Of a stretch of DNA of 64,000 nucleotides, positions 35,689-44,125 are shown one piece after another. Position numbers and translations under genes: made by a program. The notes under the pieces were generated by a model that saw only the letters and a list, made by a program, of their open reading frames with translations, had not been told where the DNA came from and made no database searches. This DNA comes from Saprospiraceae bacterium (GTDB lineage Bacteria > Bacteroidota > Bacteroidia > Chitinophagales > Saprospiraceae): positions 81,227-145,226 of the forward strand of contig JANQPA010000102.1 of the NCBI GenBank assembly GCA_028285545.1, given 5' to 3'. Positions within the stretch are counted from its first letter, which is position 1. Each line of letters opens with the position of its first letter.

Positions 35689-35844
35689 ATGAAAAGAACA
35701 TACCAACCATCGAGAAGGAAAAGAGTCAACAAGCATGGCTTTAGAAGTCGAATGAGTTCAAAGAACGGCCGTAAGGTAATTGCTCGTCGCAGAGCAAAAG
35801 GCAGAGCCAGCTTGAGCGTTTCCTCTTCCATGAAAGTGAAGTAA
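35689..35844 (+). CDS. rpmH: Ribosomal protein bL34
   Basis: 51 residues, beginning [20 protein letters not shown] and continuing [25 protein letters not shown]. This is the full conserved pattern of bL34, a small basic protein of the large ribosomal subunit. The gene starts at the ATG at 35689 and has its own promoter. A strong hairpin follows its stop by 20 bases. It is separate from rnpA and dnaA, unlike in many bacteria. Confidence 0.97.
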   Translation: MKRTYQPSRRKRVNKHGFRSRMSSKNGRKVIARRRAKGRASLSVSSSMKVK

Positions 35845-35864
35845 CACTACTCTACAGGATATAT

Positions 35865-35904
35865 TTCAAAGCGGTAACAAACCATAGTTTGTTACCGCTT
35901 TGAA
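35865..35904. terminator. Bidirectional terminator between rpmH and the TPR gene
   Basis: An 18-base perfect stem (ttcaaagcggtaacaaac and its complement) has a 4-base loop (cata). It sits between convergent genes. Confidence 0.9.
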
Positions 35905-35925
35905 TCATACCTCTTTATATCAATT

Positions 35926-37761
35926 TTACTGAATTTTATCTCCTCTAAGTATTCTGTATTTCTTTCGAGCTTCCACCGCAAAGGTGCTATTCGAGAAATC
36001 AATGAATAAAGTCTCATATAGAGATTGAGCCTTTTCTTTATTTCCTAAATGCAATTCATATATTTCTGCCAACTCAAAAAGAGCGTTATCTGCTCTGATT
36101 TCGTCTTTATGGTTTTCGACAATTTGCTCAAGGTAGGCCGCAGCATCTGAATAATTGCGCTTCTTTTTAAATATTTGAGCCTTTAAATATATGATATCAT
36201 CCTTAAGAGCATGCTGAGGAAAACCGTCAATCAGAGAGTCTATTTTCGTGAAAGCTTCATCAAAACGATTTTGAAAAACAAGTAGATCTGCTTCACTATA
36301 CATTCTTAGCGCTGTTTCAGTAGTATCCAGCCCTAGATTATCCATAATGAATACGGACAGATCTAATGCATCATTGGCGATTAATTTGGAAGTGGAGGCT
36401 TTTAGAATATCAAACTGTGATTGGGCCCACTCAAAATCACCCATATAATAGGATAGCTTGGCATTTCTGAACCGAGCCTCATTTCCTAAAAGATCTTCTT
36501 TAAAATCTTTGTCTACTTGTGAATATAATAAGGTGGCTTCCCAACGCTCTCCCTGCATTAGATAATAATCCGCCAGGCTGAGTTTACCCTCCGCCTGTAC
36601 TCTTGGGTCAACACTTGGGAACTGGATCATATTATTAAGCAGGTTCACGGCTTTATCTAAATCATTAAGATAAAAAGCTTCTAACCTGGCTAATTCTAAA
36701 ATAATCCCAGCTGTAATTTTGGATCGACCAAACTCCTCCAGAAAACTTTCATAAAGTGCCTCCAATTTGAGCAGATCATCCTGCGTGTAGTCATAACCAT
36801 CTACTAGTTTTTGGCGTCGGGATAGTAAAGCCTGCTTTTTCGCTTCCAGATAATAGGTGGAAGCTCTTCCTTTATTTTCTACAATAAATTCGTAGGCTTC
36901 AATAGCCGCATCGTAAGCTTTATCATTGGCAGCAATTTCTGCTAGTTCAAATATTCGGCTTCCATTCTCGTTTAAACGCTTATCCATGGCCTTCACCTGC
37001 CTGAGGGCACTACGATAATCCTTTCTCTGGATAAAAACCCAGGTTAAGAGATCCGGATAATAAATAGATTCCCGATTATCCTGTATCCTAGAATATAACT
37101 GTTTTTGCAGCTCGCGGTAATCTTCAGGGAGCAAATAGCGCTGGAACATGGCCTTAAGACTTTCCAACCTCCTTGGATTAGCCTGGATGCTATTTAAATA
37201 GTATTCTATCATTTTAGGCACATCTCCCTTCCTGCGGTACAAATCTCCCAGATAGTAAGCAAAAATTTGATCGTCTCTTAAAAGTTTGCTTCCTCGTTCA
37301 TAGGTCTTAATGGCCATATCATATTTCGTGAGGGCCGAAAAGTCATTGGCCAAGCGTATGACCGCATAACGATCCTTAGGTAATTCTTCAATGGCTTTTT
37401 CGTATTGGACGAGGGCCTCCTTATCCTTAAATTGTCGTTCTAATAACTTGCCATATAAAACATATAGCTTGATATTTTTGTCATTTCTTCGCAGCTGCTT
37501 TTTGATTTCCTTCTCTGCTTTATCAAAATCCTCCAGGGCAAATAAACATTCTACATGCCGTTCGAAGAAAAAGATGTTGGTTGGATTTTTTTGAAATAAC
37601 TCTTCATATAGGAAGGCCGCTTTTTCAAACTCTCCATCTCTAAAATACTTTTGGGCTAATCTGGAGTTTTGTGCAAGCAGACTACCTCCAATGGTAATTA
37701 GAAAAAATAAACTTACTAGTATTCCCCTCATCCTGGTCTGTTTTTTCTTTGATGTTGACAA
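35926..37761 (-). CDS. TPR-repeat protein, exported
   Basis: This 611-residue protein has a signal peptide (GILVSLFFLITIGGSLLAQ). Tetratricopeptide helices fill its length: RYFRDGEFEKAAFLYEELFQKNP, LLERQFKDKEALVQYEKAIEELP and AYYLGDLYRRKGDVPKMIEYYLNSIQANP near the front, and DAAAYLEQIVENHKDEIRADNALFELAEIYE near the end. Such proteins act as scaffolds in the periplasm. No catalytic domain is present, and a role in outer-membrane assembly or gliding/secretion would be a guess. The start is 13 bases from a 52-bp perfect palindrome, which must be in or next to its leader. Confidence 0.85.
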   Translation of the reverse strand: MSTSKKKQTRMRGILVSLFFLITIGGSLLAQNSRLAQKYFRDGEFEKAAFLYEELFQKNPTNIFFFERHVECLFALEDFDKAEKEIKKQLRRNDKNIKLYVLYGKLLERQFKDKEALVQYEKAIEELPKDRYAVIRLANDFSALTKYDMAIKTYERGSKLLRDDQIFAYYLGDLYRRKGDVPKMIEYYLNSIQANPRRLESLKAMFQRYLLPEDYRELQKQLYSRIQDNRESIYYPDLLTWVFIQRKDYRSALRQVKAMDKRLNENGSRIFELAEIAANDKAYDAAIEAYEFIVENKGRASTYYLEAKKQALLSRRQKLVDGYDYTQDDLLKLEALYESFLEEFGRSKITAGIILELARLEAFYLNDLDKAVNLLNNMIQFPSVDPRVQAEGKLSLADYYLMQGERWEATLLYSQVDKDFKEDLLGNEARFRNAKLSYYMGDFEWAQSQFDILKASTSKLIANDALDLSVFIMDNLGLDTTETALRMYSEADLLVFQNRFDEAFTKIDSLIDGFPQHALKDDIIYLKAQIFKKKRNYSDAAAYLEQIVENHKDEIRADNALFELAEIYELHLGNKEKAQSLYETLFIDFSNSTFAVEARKKYRILRGDKIQ

Positions 37762-38060
37762 TAGTGAAGTGAGGGGTTTGTGTAAAAACTAAAATTTTTA
37801 AAAATTTTAGTTTTTACACAAACCCTTATAAATTATATAGATCAATAATACTACTTATCTTAATAAAAAACATAGTTTTTAGTTAATAGTTGGCTGTTAT
37901 TCATTTGTTAAAAAATTAATTTTGGAGATCTAGCCTTTCTCCCAAAAATTAAAAAGCTACTAAAAATTAATTCTCAACACTCGCACATTGCCAGTCTAAA
38001 ACCATATTATAATTTCCTGAAGCCTAATTTTTTTCCAATAAAAAATAAGCTAAAAATGGC
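37762..38060. other. Divergent intergenic region between the TPR gene and padR
   Basis: No gene is seen. It is AT-rich and contains the perfect palindrome at 37774-37825. The padR operators follow. Confidence 0.5.
37774..37825. repeat. Perfect 52-bp AT-rich palindrome without spacer
   Basis: The arms at 37774-37799 and 37800-37825 are exact reverse complements (gggtttgtgtaaaaacta… and its mirror). It has the same length and absence of loop as the palindrome at 28585 but an unrelated sequence. It lies just upstream of the TPR gene start. Confidence 0.9.
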
Positions 38061-38114
38061 ATTTGATTTGCAAATAGGAAATAAATAATGTAGATTTGAT
38101 TTGCAAATAGGAAA
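38061..38114 (+). promoter_or_regulatory. Duplicated operator and -7 element of the padR gene
   Basis: The 20-base word atttgatttgcaaatagg(aa), with the dyad atttgcaaat, occurs at 38061-38081 and again at 38094-38114, 33 bases apart (about three helical turns). The second copy overlaps the -7 box TAGATTTG at 38091-38098 and ends just before the PadR start. This is the expected layout for autorepression by a dimeric PadR protein. Binding is inferred. Confidence 0.65.
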
Positions 38115-38119
38115 GTAAT

Positions 38120-38449
38120 ATGATAAAATTAGGTGCATTTGAAGAATTAGTCTTATTGGCAGTTGGTTCACTTGGGGACCAGGCCTACGGCGTAGCCATC
38201 AAAGATTTACTCCATGAGAAAGGAGGGAAAAAGCCCAGTATTGGTGCATTGCATTCCGCTCTATATCGCTTGGAGGATAAAGGCTGTTTAAAATCCTGGG
38301 AAGGGGGGGCCACTACTGAACGGGGTGGCCGGAGGAAAAAATATTATTTGCTGACAAGCTATGGAAAAAAAATTTTGGAAGAAGCTCATCAGTTAAGGAT
38401 TGAATTGGGTAAAAACATCGAAGGTTTAAACTTGGGATATCATGAATAG
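38120..38449 (+). CDS. PadR family transcriptional repressor
   Basis: This 109-residue winged-helix protein has LGAFEELVLLAVGSLGDQAYGVAIKDLL (first helices) and then PSIGALHSALYRLEDKGCLKSW (recognition helix and wing start). It ends ERGGRRKKYYLLTSYGKKILEEA, the conserved PadR wing. It overlaps the following permease gene by 8 bases. The two form an autoregulated unit, in a pairing that is common in Bacteroidota: a PadR gene before a permease with an N-terminal prefix domain. The inducing signal is unknown. Confidence 0.92.
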   Translation: MIKLGAFEELVLLAVGSLGDQAYGVAIKDLLHEKGGKKPSIGALHSALYRLEDKGCLKSWEGGATTERGGRRKKYYLLTSYGKKILEEAHQLRIELGKNIEGLNLGYHE

Positions 38450-41069
38450 ACCGATTCCTCAGCCACCGAAATTTGCAGAGCGTTTTCTGCGATGGTTTTG
38501 TTCAGAGGATGTTGTTGAAACGCTTCATGGAGACCTACAAGAGCTTTATGAACGACGACTCAAAAAATCGGGCAAGCGTATTGCCGATCTTCATTTCTGC
38601 TTTGAAGTATTAGACGTTTGTCGGCCTTTCGCATGGAAAAGAAGAACCAATCTACTAACCAATCAACGAGATATGTTTAAAAACAATTTAAAAATTACAT
38701 TCAGGAGCCTATGGAATAATTGGGGAAGCAGCCTGCTTAATATACTGGGCTTAACCTTGGGGGTACTTGGTTCCATTATTATTTTTCTGACTCTAAAATA
38801 TGAAACCAGCTTTGACGAGTTTCACGAGAATAAAAAGCAGATATACCGGGTAACCAATAATTATTACTACCCTACTTTTACCATGCATGTCGGAAATACC
38901 CCGGATCCGATGGCTGGAGCTTTAAAAAATGATTTTCCGGATTTTACAAGTGCCTTCTCTATTCGATCTAACTTTGGTCATAATATTTCAGTGGAGGAAG
39001 AAATATTTGAATCGGACCTCATTTATTGCGGCCCTGAGTTTATTCAGGCATTCGACTTTTACAATGACCCTTCTCAATGGATTATTGGTAACCCCAATTA
39101 TATTCTAAAAGAAGTGAATAAAACCATTTTGACAGAATCATTAGCTGAAAGATTATTTCAATCGCCGGAGGAATCCATTGGCAAAACAATGCTTCTAAGC
39201 AATGAAACTCTGATTGAGGTTGCGGGCGTAATGAAAGACCCACCCAATAATACCAATTACCCATTTGAGCAATTGGTCTCTTATCCTACTTATGCCAGGT
39301 TTGCAAGTCAATCTTTTGGAGGGGTTTCTGCCACTACTACCTTTGTTCAAATCCCGGAGGCTGTTGATATAGAGAATTTAAGACCTGCATTAAATGATTT
39401 TAATGAAAAATACATGGAAGCAGCCTGGGGGGAAGACTTTGTCTCTATGGATTTACAGCCTCTCTCTGAAATCCATTTTGATGAGCGATTTGGCTCCAAT
39501 AACTATTCAACCAGCAGGACCTATTTATGGGCCCTGGGCTTAATAGGCCTGTTTATCATCTTGATAGCCTGCATTAATTTTATCAACCTGGCTACTGCCA
39601 AAACTTTGGGACGTGCCAAAGAAATTGGTATGCGTAAAATATTGGGCAGCTCGAAAAATAATATTGTTTTTCAATTTATGAGTGAGTCTTTCATTTTGGC
39701 ATTTATAGCTCTTGGTTTGGGGGTATTATTGGCACAGCTTTCCTTCCCATATTTTAGTGAAATTACCAATCTGAATATTGGAAATGATTTTAGGTATAGT
39801 CCTGACCTTATTTTCTTTATAATAAGCCTCTTATTATTTAGCACAGTGGCCATGGGCTTATATCCTGCTATTATGTTGTCTAATTTCCAGCCTCTGGAAG
39901 TATTTCGACAAAAAAAATCAGCCAGGTCGGTTAAAGGCATTACACTAAGGAAAAGTTTAATCGTTTTTCAATTGACCACCTCCCAAATTTTAATAATTGG
40001 AGCCTTAGTGATTTCTTATCAGCTGCATTTTTTCCAAAATAAAGACTTGGGTTTTGAAAAAGAATCCATGCTAGTGGTTAATTTTCTTGGGCATACCTCA
40101 CTAGAAAATCAAGTAACCTTAAAGAATAAAACAAAGCAATTTCCTTTTGTCAAGCAACTAAGTCTATCTTCTACCATTCCTATGGCGGGGCATATTAGTT
40201 CTACTGGCTTGGAATCTCAAGATTCGGAAGTTAAGGAGCGCTTTAATGTAGAATACATATATGCTGATAATGATTTTGTTGAGACAATGAATTTTGAGTT
40301 GCTGGCAGGAAAGGCATCTGTAACAGAAATAGACATGGACTCTGTCAGGGGCTTTGTTGTAAATGAAACTCTGATCAATCGACTAGCTTTTGATTCCCCT
40401 AAAGAAGCACTGGGTAAACGAATTAATGTTCATGGTTATGACGCCAGAATAATTGGAGTAGTAAAAGATTTCCATACCCTTTCTTTGCATGATAATATTA
40501 AACCTATTGCGATTGCTTATGGAATGAGGGATTATGCCGGCATGGGAGTTAGATATCAAACGGGTAATGTTCGACAAGTTATAGCCCAATTAGAAACCAG
40601 CTGGAAGGAAGTTTTTCCGGATAAAAATTTCGACTATTATTTTCTGGATGAGCAGATGGAAAATATTTATGAAAATGAAGTTCGGTTTTCTAAAATAATT
40701 AATGCATTTACAATCATTTCCATCATTATCGCCTGTTTAGGCTTAATTGGTCTGTCTACCTTCTCATCTATGAGCAGGTTAAAAGAGATAGGAGTGAGGA
40801 AGGTTTTGGGGGCTTCGGTTCCAGGTATTTTATTTTTAATATCCAAAGAGTTCATAATTCTTACCCTTATCAGTTTTATTATCAGTTCACCAATAGCCTA
40901 TTATCTTTCTTCTATATGGTTAGAAGGGTTTGCTTACCGGATAAATCTGGAATGGTGGATGTTATTGACAGCCGGAATCGGAACCCTGCTTTTTACCCTA
41001 ATTACGGTGGCTGTCCAGAGCACAAAAGCGGCGCTGGTTAATCCTGTAGAATCTTTGAGAAGAGAATAA
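38442..41069 (+). CDS. ABC transporter permease (FtsX/MacB type) with N-terminal permease prefix domain
   Basis: This 875-residue membrane protein starts with a ~70-residue soluble segment: PPKFAERFLRWFCSEDVVETLHGDLQELYERR. That is the 'permease prefix' element typical of PadR-linked permeases. Two FtsX/MacB units follow, each a membrane helix, a periplasmic MacB-type domain and three helices. The first begins near FRSLWNNWGSSLLNILGLTLGVLGS and ends with IACINFINLATAKTLGRAKEIGMRKILGSSK. The second ends with IACLGLIGLSTFSSMSRLKEIGVRKVLGAS. Such permeases drive mechanotransmission or peptide/antibiotic export with an ATPase encoded elsewhere. No ATPase gene lies here. Confidence 0.92.
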   Translation: MNRPIPQPPKFAERFLRWFCSEDVVETLHGDLQELYERRLKKSGKRIADLHFCFEVLDVCRPFAWKRRTNLLTNQRDMFKNNLKITFRSLWNNWGSSLLNILGLTLGVLGSIIIFLTLKYETSFDEFHENKKQIYRVTNNYYYPTFTMHVGNTPDPMAGALKNDFPDFTSAFSIRSNFGHNISVEEEIFESDLIYCGPEFIQAFDFYNDPSQWIIGNPNYILKEVNKTILTESLAERLFQSPEESIGKTMLLSNETLIEVAGVMKDPPNNTNYPFEQLVSYPTYARFASQSFGGVSATTTFVQIPEAVDIENLRPALNDFNEKYMEAAWGEDFVSMDLQPLSEIHFDERFGSNNYSTSRTYLWALGLIGLFIILIACINFINLATAKTLGRAKEIGMRKILGSSKNNIVFQFMSESFILAFIALGLGVLLAQLSFPYFSEITNLNIGNDFRYSPDLIFFIISLLLFSTVAMGLYPAIMLSNFQPLEVFRQKKSARSVKGITLRKSLIVFQLTTSQILIIGALVISYQLHFFQNKDLGFEKESMLVVNFLGHTSLENQVTLKNKTKQFPFVKQLSLSSTIPMAGHISSTGLESQDSEVKERFNVEYIYADNDFVETMNFELLAGKASVTEIDMDSVRGFVVNETLINRLAFDSPKEALGKRINVHGYDARIIGVVKDFHTLSLHDNIKPIAIAYGMRDYAGMGVRYQTGNVRQVIAQLETSWKEVFPDKNFDYYFLDEQMENIYENEVRFSKIINAFTIISIIIACLGLIGLSTFSSMSRLKEIGVRKVLGASVPGILFLISKEFIILTLISFIISSPIAYYLSSIWLEGFAYRINLEWWMLLTAGIGTLLFTLITVAVQSTKAALVNPVESLRRE

Positions 41070-41074
41070 GTAAG

Positions 41075-41106
41075 TGTATGGTTGCGGCCAGGGCCGCAAC
41101 CATACA
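41075..41106. terminator. Hairpin between convergent permease and tonB genes
   Basis: Two 15-base arms (tgtatggttgcggcc and its complement) surround a 2-base loop. It is placed between stops at 41069 and 41113. It is GC-rich and lacks long T-runs. Confidence 0.75.
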
Positions 41107-41112
41107 GAATAT

Positions 41113-41991
41113 TTACTCTAACTTAAATTTCACAGGTAAGGTAACCCTTACCTTCACTGGCATGCCTCTCTGCCTGCCTGGAGACCATTTTACTTTAGAA
41201 TTCAAAAGATCGACTATCCGTTTTACTTCTTCACCACATCCTGCCCCGATATCGCGAAGTAATTCTACATCGGCCAATTGTCCATCTTGATCAATTACAA
41301 AAGCAGCTACGACGGTCCCCTGCACTCCATTTTCTCTGGCAATAGGAGGGTATTTTATGTTTTTGTAGACAAACTGGAGCATTGCCTGCTGAGTACAGGC
41401 CCATTTTTTGCTCCTGTCGCTCACTTCAAAGCAAGCTTCCATACTTGGCATTTCTTCTGCTCTGATAAAAATTTCAGACCCTTCGTCTTCTTCTATTATC
41501 ACTGGAGCTTTTTCAGGTATCGGTTCTGGCTTCTTTTTTTGTTCATAAGCGGTAACCTCATCCTCATCGGTAATACTCATGTCAACAAATTCTACCTCTT
41601 CTTCTTCAATCATCTTTTCTTCTTCAACTTCTTCAATCACAGTAGGCGGAGGTGGCAATGGTTTGGGTAGATCTACGGTTCTTGGTGGTAACTGCTCGAT
41701 ATCCGCTTCCATTTCTCCTATTTCGAAAGAGGCCCCATTCCCGGAATTTGCGCTAGTCCAGCCAAATGCAAGGATGGCCACCAATAAAGCGCTAGCCATT
41801 CCTACCTGGAGGAATGCCGGCCTTAATTTAAAAGAGTCTACTTCCGAATATTTATTTCTACTCTTTGAAGTAAAATCGATAGGATTTCGAGAATGAAAAA
41901 GTTTACGCATTGCCCAGATGACAAGAAGCAACAGGACAATAAGGCCAGCCAGTGACATGACTAGCTGGATGCTACTCAATGCAATAGTCAT
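41113..41991 (-). CDS. tonB: Energy transducer TonB (first of two paralogues)
   Basis: This 292-residue protein has two hydrophobic helices (LVMSLAGLIVLLLLVIWAM and FLQVGMASALLVAILAFGW). An acidic and proline-containing linker spans the periplasm (PKPLPPPPTVIEEVEEEKM). The C-terminal TonB domain is MLQFVYKNIKYPPIARENGVQGTVVAAFVIDQDGQLADVELL … VRVTLPVKFKLE. It passes proton-motive energy to outer-membrane receptors. The two helices before the linker differ from the single helix of classical TonB. It lies downstream of a second, longer-proline paralogue on the same strand, separated by a terminator. Confidence 0.9.
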   Translation of the reverse strand: MTIALSSIQLVMSLAGLIVLLLLVIWAMRKLFHSRNPIDFTSKSRNKYSEVDSFKLRPAFLQVGMASALLVAILAFGWTSANSGNGASFEIGEMEADIEQLPPRTVDLPKPLPPPPTVIEEVEEEKMIEEEEVEFVDMSITDEDEVTAYEQKKKPEPIPEKAPVIIEEDEGSEIFIRAEEMPSMEACFEVSDRSKKWACTQQAMLQFVYKNIKYPPIARENGVQGTVVAAFVIDQDGQLADVELLRDIGAGCGEEVKRIVDLLNSKVKWSPGRQRGMPVKVRVTLPVKFKLE

Positions 41992-42117
41992 AATAATAAA
42001 TTTGTGTTGAATAATTAGACTGGCGCCAAAAAAGAATTTGCTCTATAAAGCTGATTGTCAATTATATAGATGTGATTTGCTTGCGCTTTGGTGGGTAGGC
42101 TAAAGGGAAAAAACAAT

Positions 42118-42151
42118 AAAAAAAGGCACTGCAAGAAGCAGTGCCTTTTTT
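42118..42151 (-). terminator. Terminator after the second tonB gene
   Basis: The stem aaaaggcactgc / gcagtgcctttt has a 5-base loop, and T-runs are present on both strands. It lies 24 bases past the stop at 42175 and upstream of the first tonB paralogue. Confidence 0.9.
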
Positions 42152-42174
42152 ATGATAGTAAGAAATAATTATGC

Positions 42175-43083
42175 TTACTCAAGGCGGAATTTAACCGGCA
42201 AGTTGAACTGAACCTTAACTGGACGACCACGCTGTTTTCCAGGTGTCCATTTAATGCCTTTAGAGTTCATCAGACCAACAACACGCAAAGATTCCTCTCC
42301 ACATCCGGCTCCGATATCACGAACAACTTTAGCATCATTGATAGATCCATCTTTACCGACTACGAATTGAACAACTACTGTACCTTCGACACCGTTTTCA
42401 CGTGCGATTGCTGGATACTTGATGTTTTTGTAGATGAACTCAAGCATCTTTTGGTCAGCACATTTTTTCTTTTCGGCATCACCTCCAGAGATGTTTTCAC
42501 ATCCAGGGAAACGAGGCATTTGTTCAACCACCTTAAAGATTTCTTCAACCTTAGGCTCTGGTGGTGGTGGTGGTGGCGGAGGTGGTGGTGGCGGAGCTTC
42601 TTCTACGATAGGAGCTTCCACTATTGTTTCTTCTTCCACACTCTGATCAACGAATTCTGGTTCTTCTTCTTCAAGGATTTCCTCCTCGGGAACTTCCTCA
42701 ATTACTGGCGGTGGCGGAGGTGGTGGTGGCGGAGGTGGTTCTGCTGTACGTGGTGGTTCAATTTCGATGTCCTCTTCAATTTCAAGAGCATCATCTGGAA
42801 TAAAAACCTCCTTATCATACTGAGTCCAACCAAATGCCAGGGCCACGATACCTAGTGCCAGGGCCAATCCCAAATTGAAGAAAGTACCGCTGAGGCTAAA
42901 AGCATTAGCGCCAGGATATTTATTTCTTCCCTGAATGGAATTGGCAGCACCGCTAGATGCGTATCCAGCCTCTGATTTTTGCTTATATCTTCTTCTCATG
43001 AATAGGATAATTCCAACCATAAGAAGAACGATTGCAGCAAAAGACAGGGCGAATTGCAAGCCGGTTACTGAAATATCTGCCAT
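42175..43083 (-). CDS. tonB: Energy transducer TonB (second paralogue, proline-rich)
   Basis: This 302-residue protein is built like its neighbour: two helices (LQFALSFAAIVLLMVGIILF and FFNLGLALALGIVALAFGW), then runs of consecutive prolines (two tracts of ~8-11) between acidic blocks. The C-terminal domain is KMLEFIYKNIKYPAIARENGVEGTVVVQFVVGKDGSIND … VKVQFNLPVKFRLE. The C-terminal domains of the two proteins are nearly alike while the linkers differ, which points to a tandem duplication followed by linker change. The proline tracts give low-complexity DNA at 42559-42598 and 42706-42740. Confidence 0.92.
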   Translation of the reverse strand: MADISVTGLQFALSFAAIVLLMVGIILFMRRRYKQKSEAGYASSGAANSIQGRNKYPGANAFSLSGTFFNLGLALALGIVALAFGWTQYDKEVFIPDDALEIEEDIEIEPPRTAEPPPPPPPPPPPVIEEVPEEEILEEEEPEFVDQSVEEETIVEAPIVEEAPPPPPPPPPPPPEPKVEEIFKVVEQMPRFPGCENISGGDAEKKKCADQKMLEFIYKNIKYPAIARENGVEGTVVVQFVVGKDGSINDAKVVRDIGAGCGEESLRVVGLMNSKGIKWTPGKQRGRPVKVQFNLPVKFRLE

Positions 43084-43099
43084 ACTGACAATGTTTTTG

Positions 43100-43453
43100 T
43101 TATGCTATAAATCGTTTAAATACAAAATTACTACTGAATATACCCACGGTATTAGCCAAAATATCCAAACCATCAAATTGACGGACACCAGGCATTAGCT
43201 CTTGGATAATTTCCAACAAAAAACTATAGCTAATATAAAAAAGCACAATAAAAGTTCTTTGCTGGCTGCTTATTCTATTGTTTTTCCTAAGAAAACCCCA
43301 GAACGCGGAAAAAGATAAGAAAAAATAAGCTAAAAAATGAGCTACTTTATCAGAATGTTCTGGAACTCCCTCGTTTGGGAGTGTTAACTTAGGACTGACT
43401 GACAAATAAGTTACCAAAATTAGAAGTACAATAGCAGGGATATAGTATTTCAA
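43100..43453 (-). CDS. VanZ-like small membrane protein
   Basis: This 117-residue protein has three to four membrane helices. The VanZ-like pattern includes SDKVAHFLAYFFLSFSAFWGFL and FLLEIIQELMPGVRQFDGLDILANTVGIF, which carries the typical EIxQ … PGR.FDxxDxxANxxG signature of the family. VanZ of the enterococcal cluster gives low teicoplanin resistance, but the small stand-alone forms have no proven role. It lies between gcvH and the TonB gene with 16- and 60-base gaps, so co-transcription is likely. Confidence 0.88.
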   Translation of the reverse strand: MKYYIPAIVLLILVTYLSVSPKLTLPNEGVPEHSDKVAHFLAYFFLSFSAFWGFLRKNNRISSQQRTFIVLFYISYSFLLEIIQELMPGVRQFDGLDILANTVGIFSSNFVFKRFIA

Positions 43454-43513
43454 TTTCAGTTACATTTTGACAGATGCAGATCTGGAATTTTTTGGTGTGT
43501 GCAATAGAAAAAT

Positions 43514-43906
43514 TTATGAAATTACTGCTTCATAAGCAGCGGCATCCATCAATTCTTCTACCTCAGAAGGGTTCGTAATCTTTATCTTAACAATCCAACC
43601 ATCACCATAAGGATCTGAATTTACAAGGGCTGGTTCATCATCTCCGTCTGCACTTAACTTGGAATTAAACTCCAAAATCTCACCAGAAACGGGCATAAAC
43701 AAATCTGCGGTTGTCTTCACTGCTTCTACGGTTCCAAAAACTTCACCTTTCTCGACACTCTCACCTTCCGTATCTACTTCGACATAAACGATATCGCCCA
43801 ATTCTCCTTGAGCAAAATCTGTAATTCCAATATATGCTTCATCTGATCCTTCCAGACGTAGCCATTCATGATCTTCTGTATATTTTAGGTTAGCAGGAAG
43901 CGCCAT
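43514..43906 (-). CDS. gcvH: Glycine cleavage system H protein
   Basis: This 130-residue lipoyl carrier of the glycine decarboxylase complex is complete. The N-terminus is [39 protein letters not shown]. The lipoylated Lys is in [20 protein letters not shown], and the end is [15 protein letters not shown]. The other subunits (P, T, L) are not in the window. It heads a unit with the VanZ-like gene and possibly tonB. Confidence 0.97.
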   Translation of the reverse strand: MALPANLKYTEDHEWLRLEGSDEAYIGITDFAQGELGDIVYVEVDTEGESVEKGEVFGTVEAVKTTADLFMPVSGEILEFNSKLSADGDDEPALVNSDPYGDGWIVKIKITNPSEVEELMDAAAYEAVIS

Positions 43907-44125
43907 ATTTTGTATTAATTATAATGAAAAATTAATTTAAAAATATAGATGAACAAGCCATCTTTAATGGTCTACTTATTAAAATCCTGAAACTACAGGA
44001 TCTTAATCGCGCCTAAAAATAAACGATTTTTAATTTTTACAAAAAACTTCAGGAAGAATACTTAAAATAAATTAGTTTAAGGTAACCTGGTTTCGGGGCA
44101 ACTTGCCCTAAATAATTTTTGCCTA

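Noticed and set aside
42559..42740. Low-complexity GGT/GGC repeats
   Set aside because: They are the codons of the proline tracts of the TonB linker read from the other strand.
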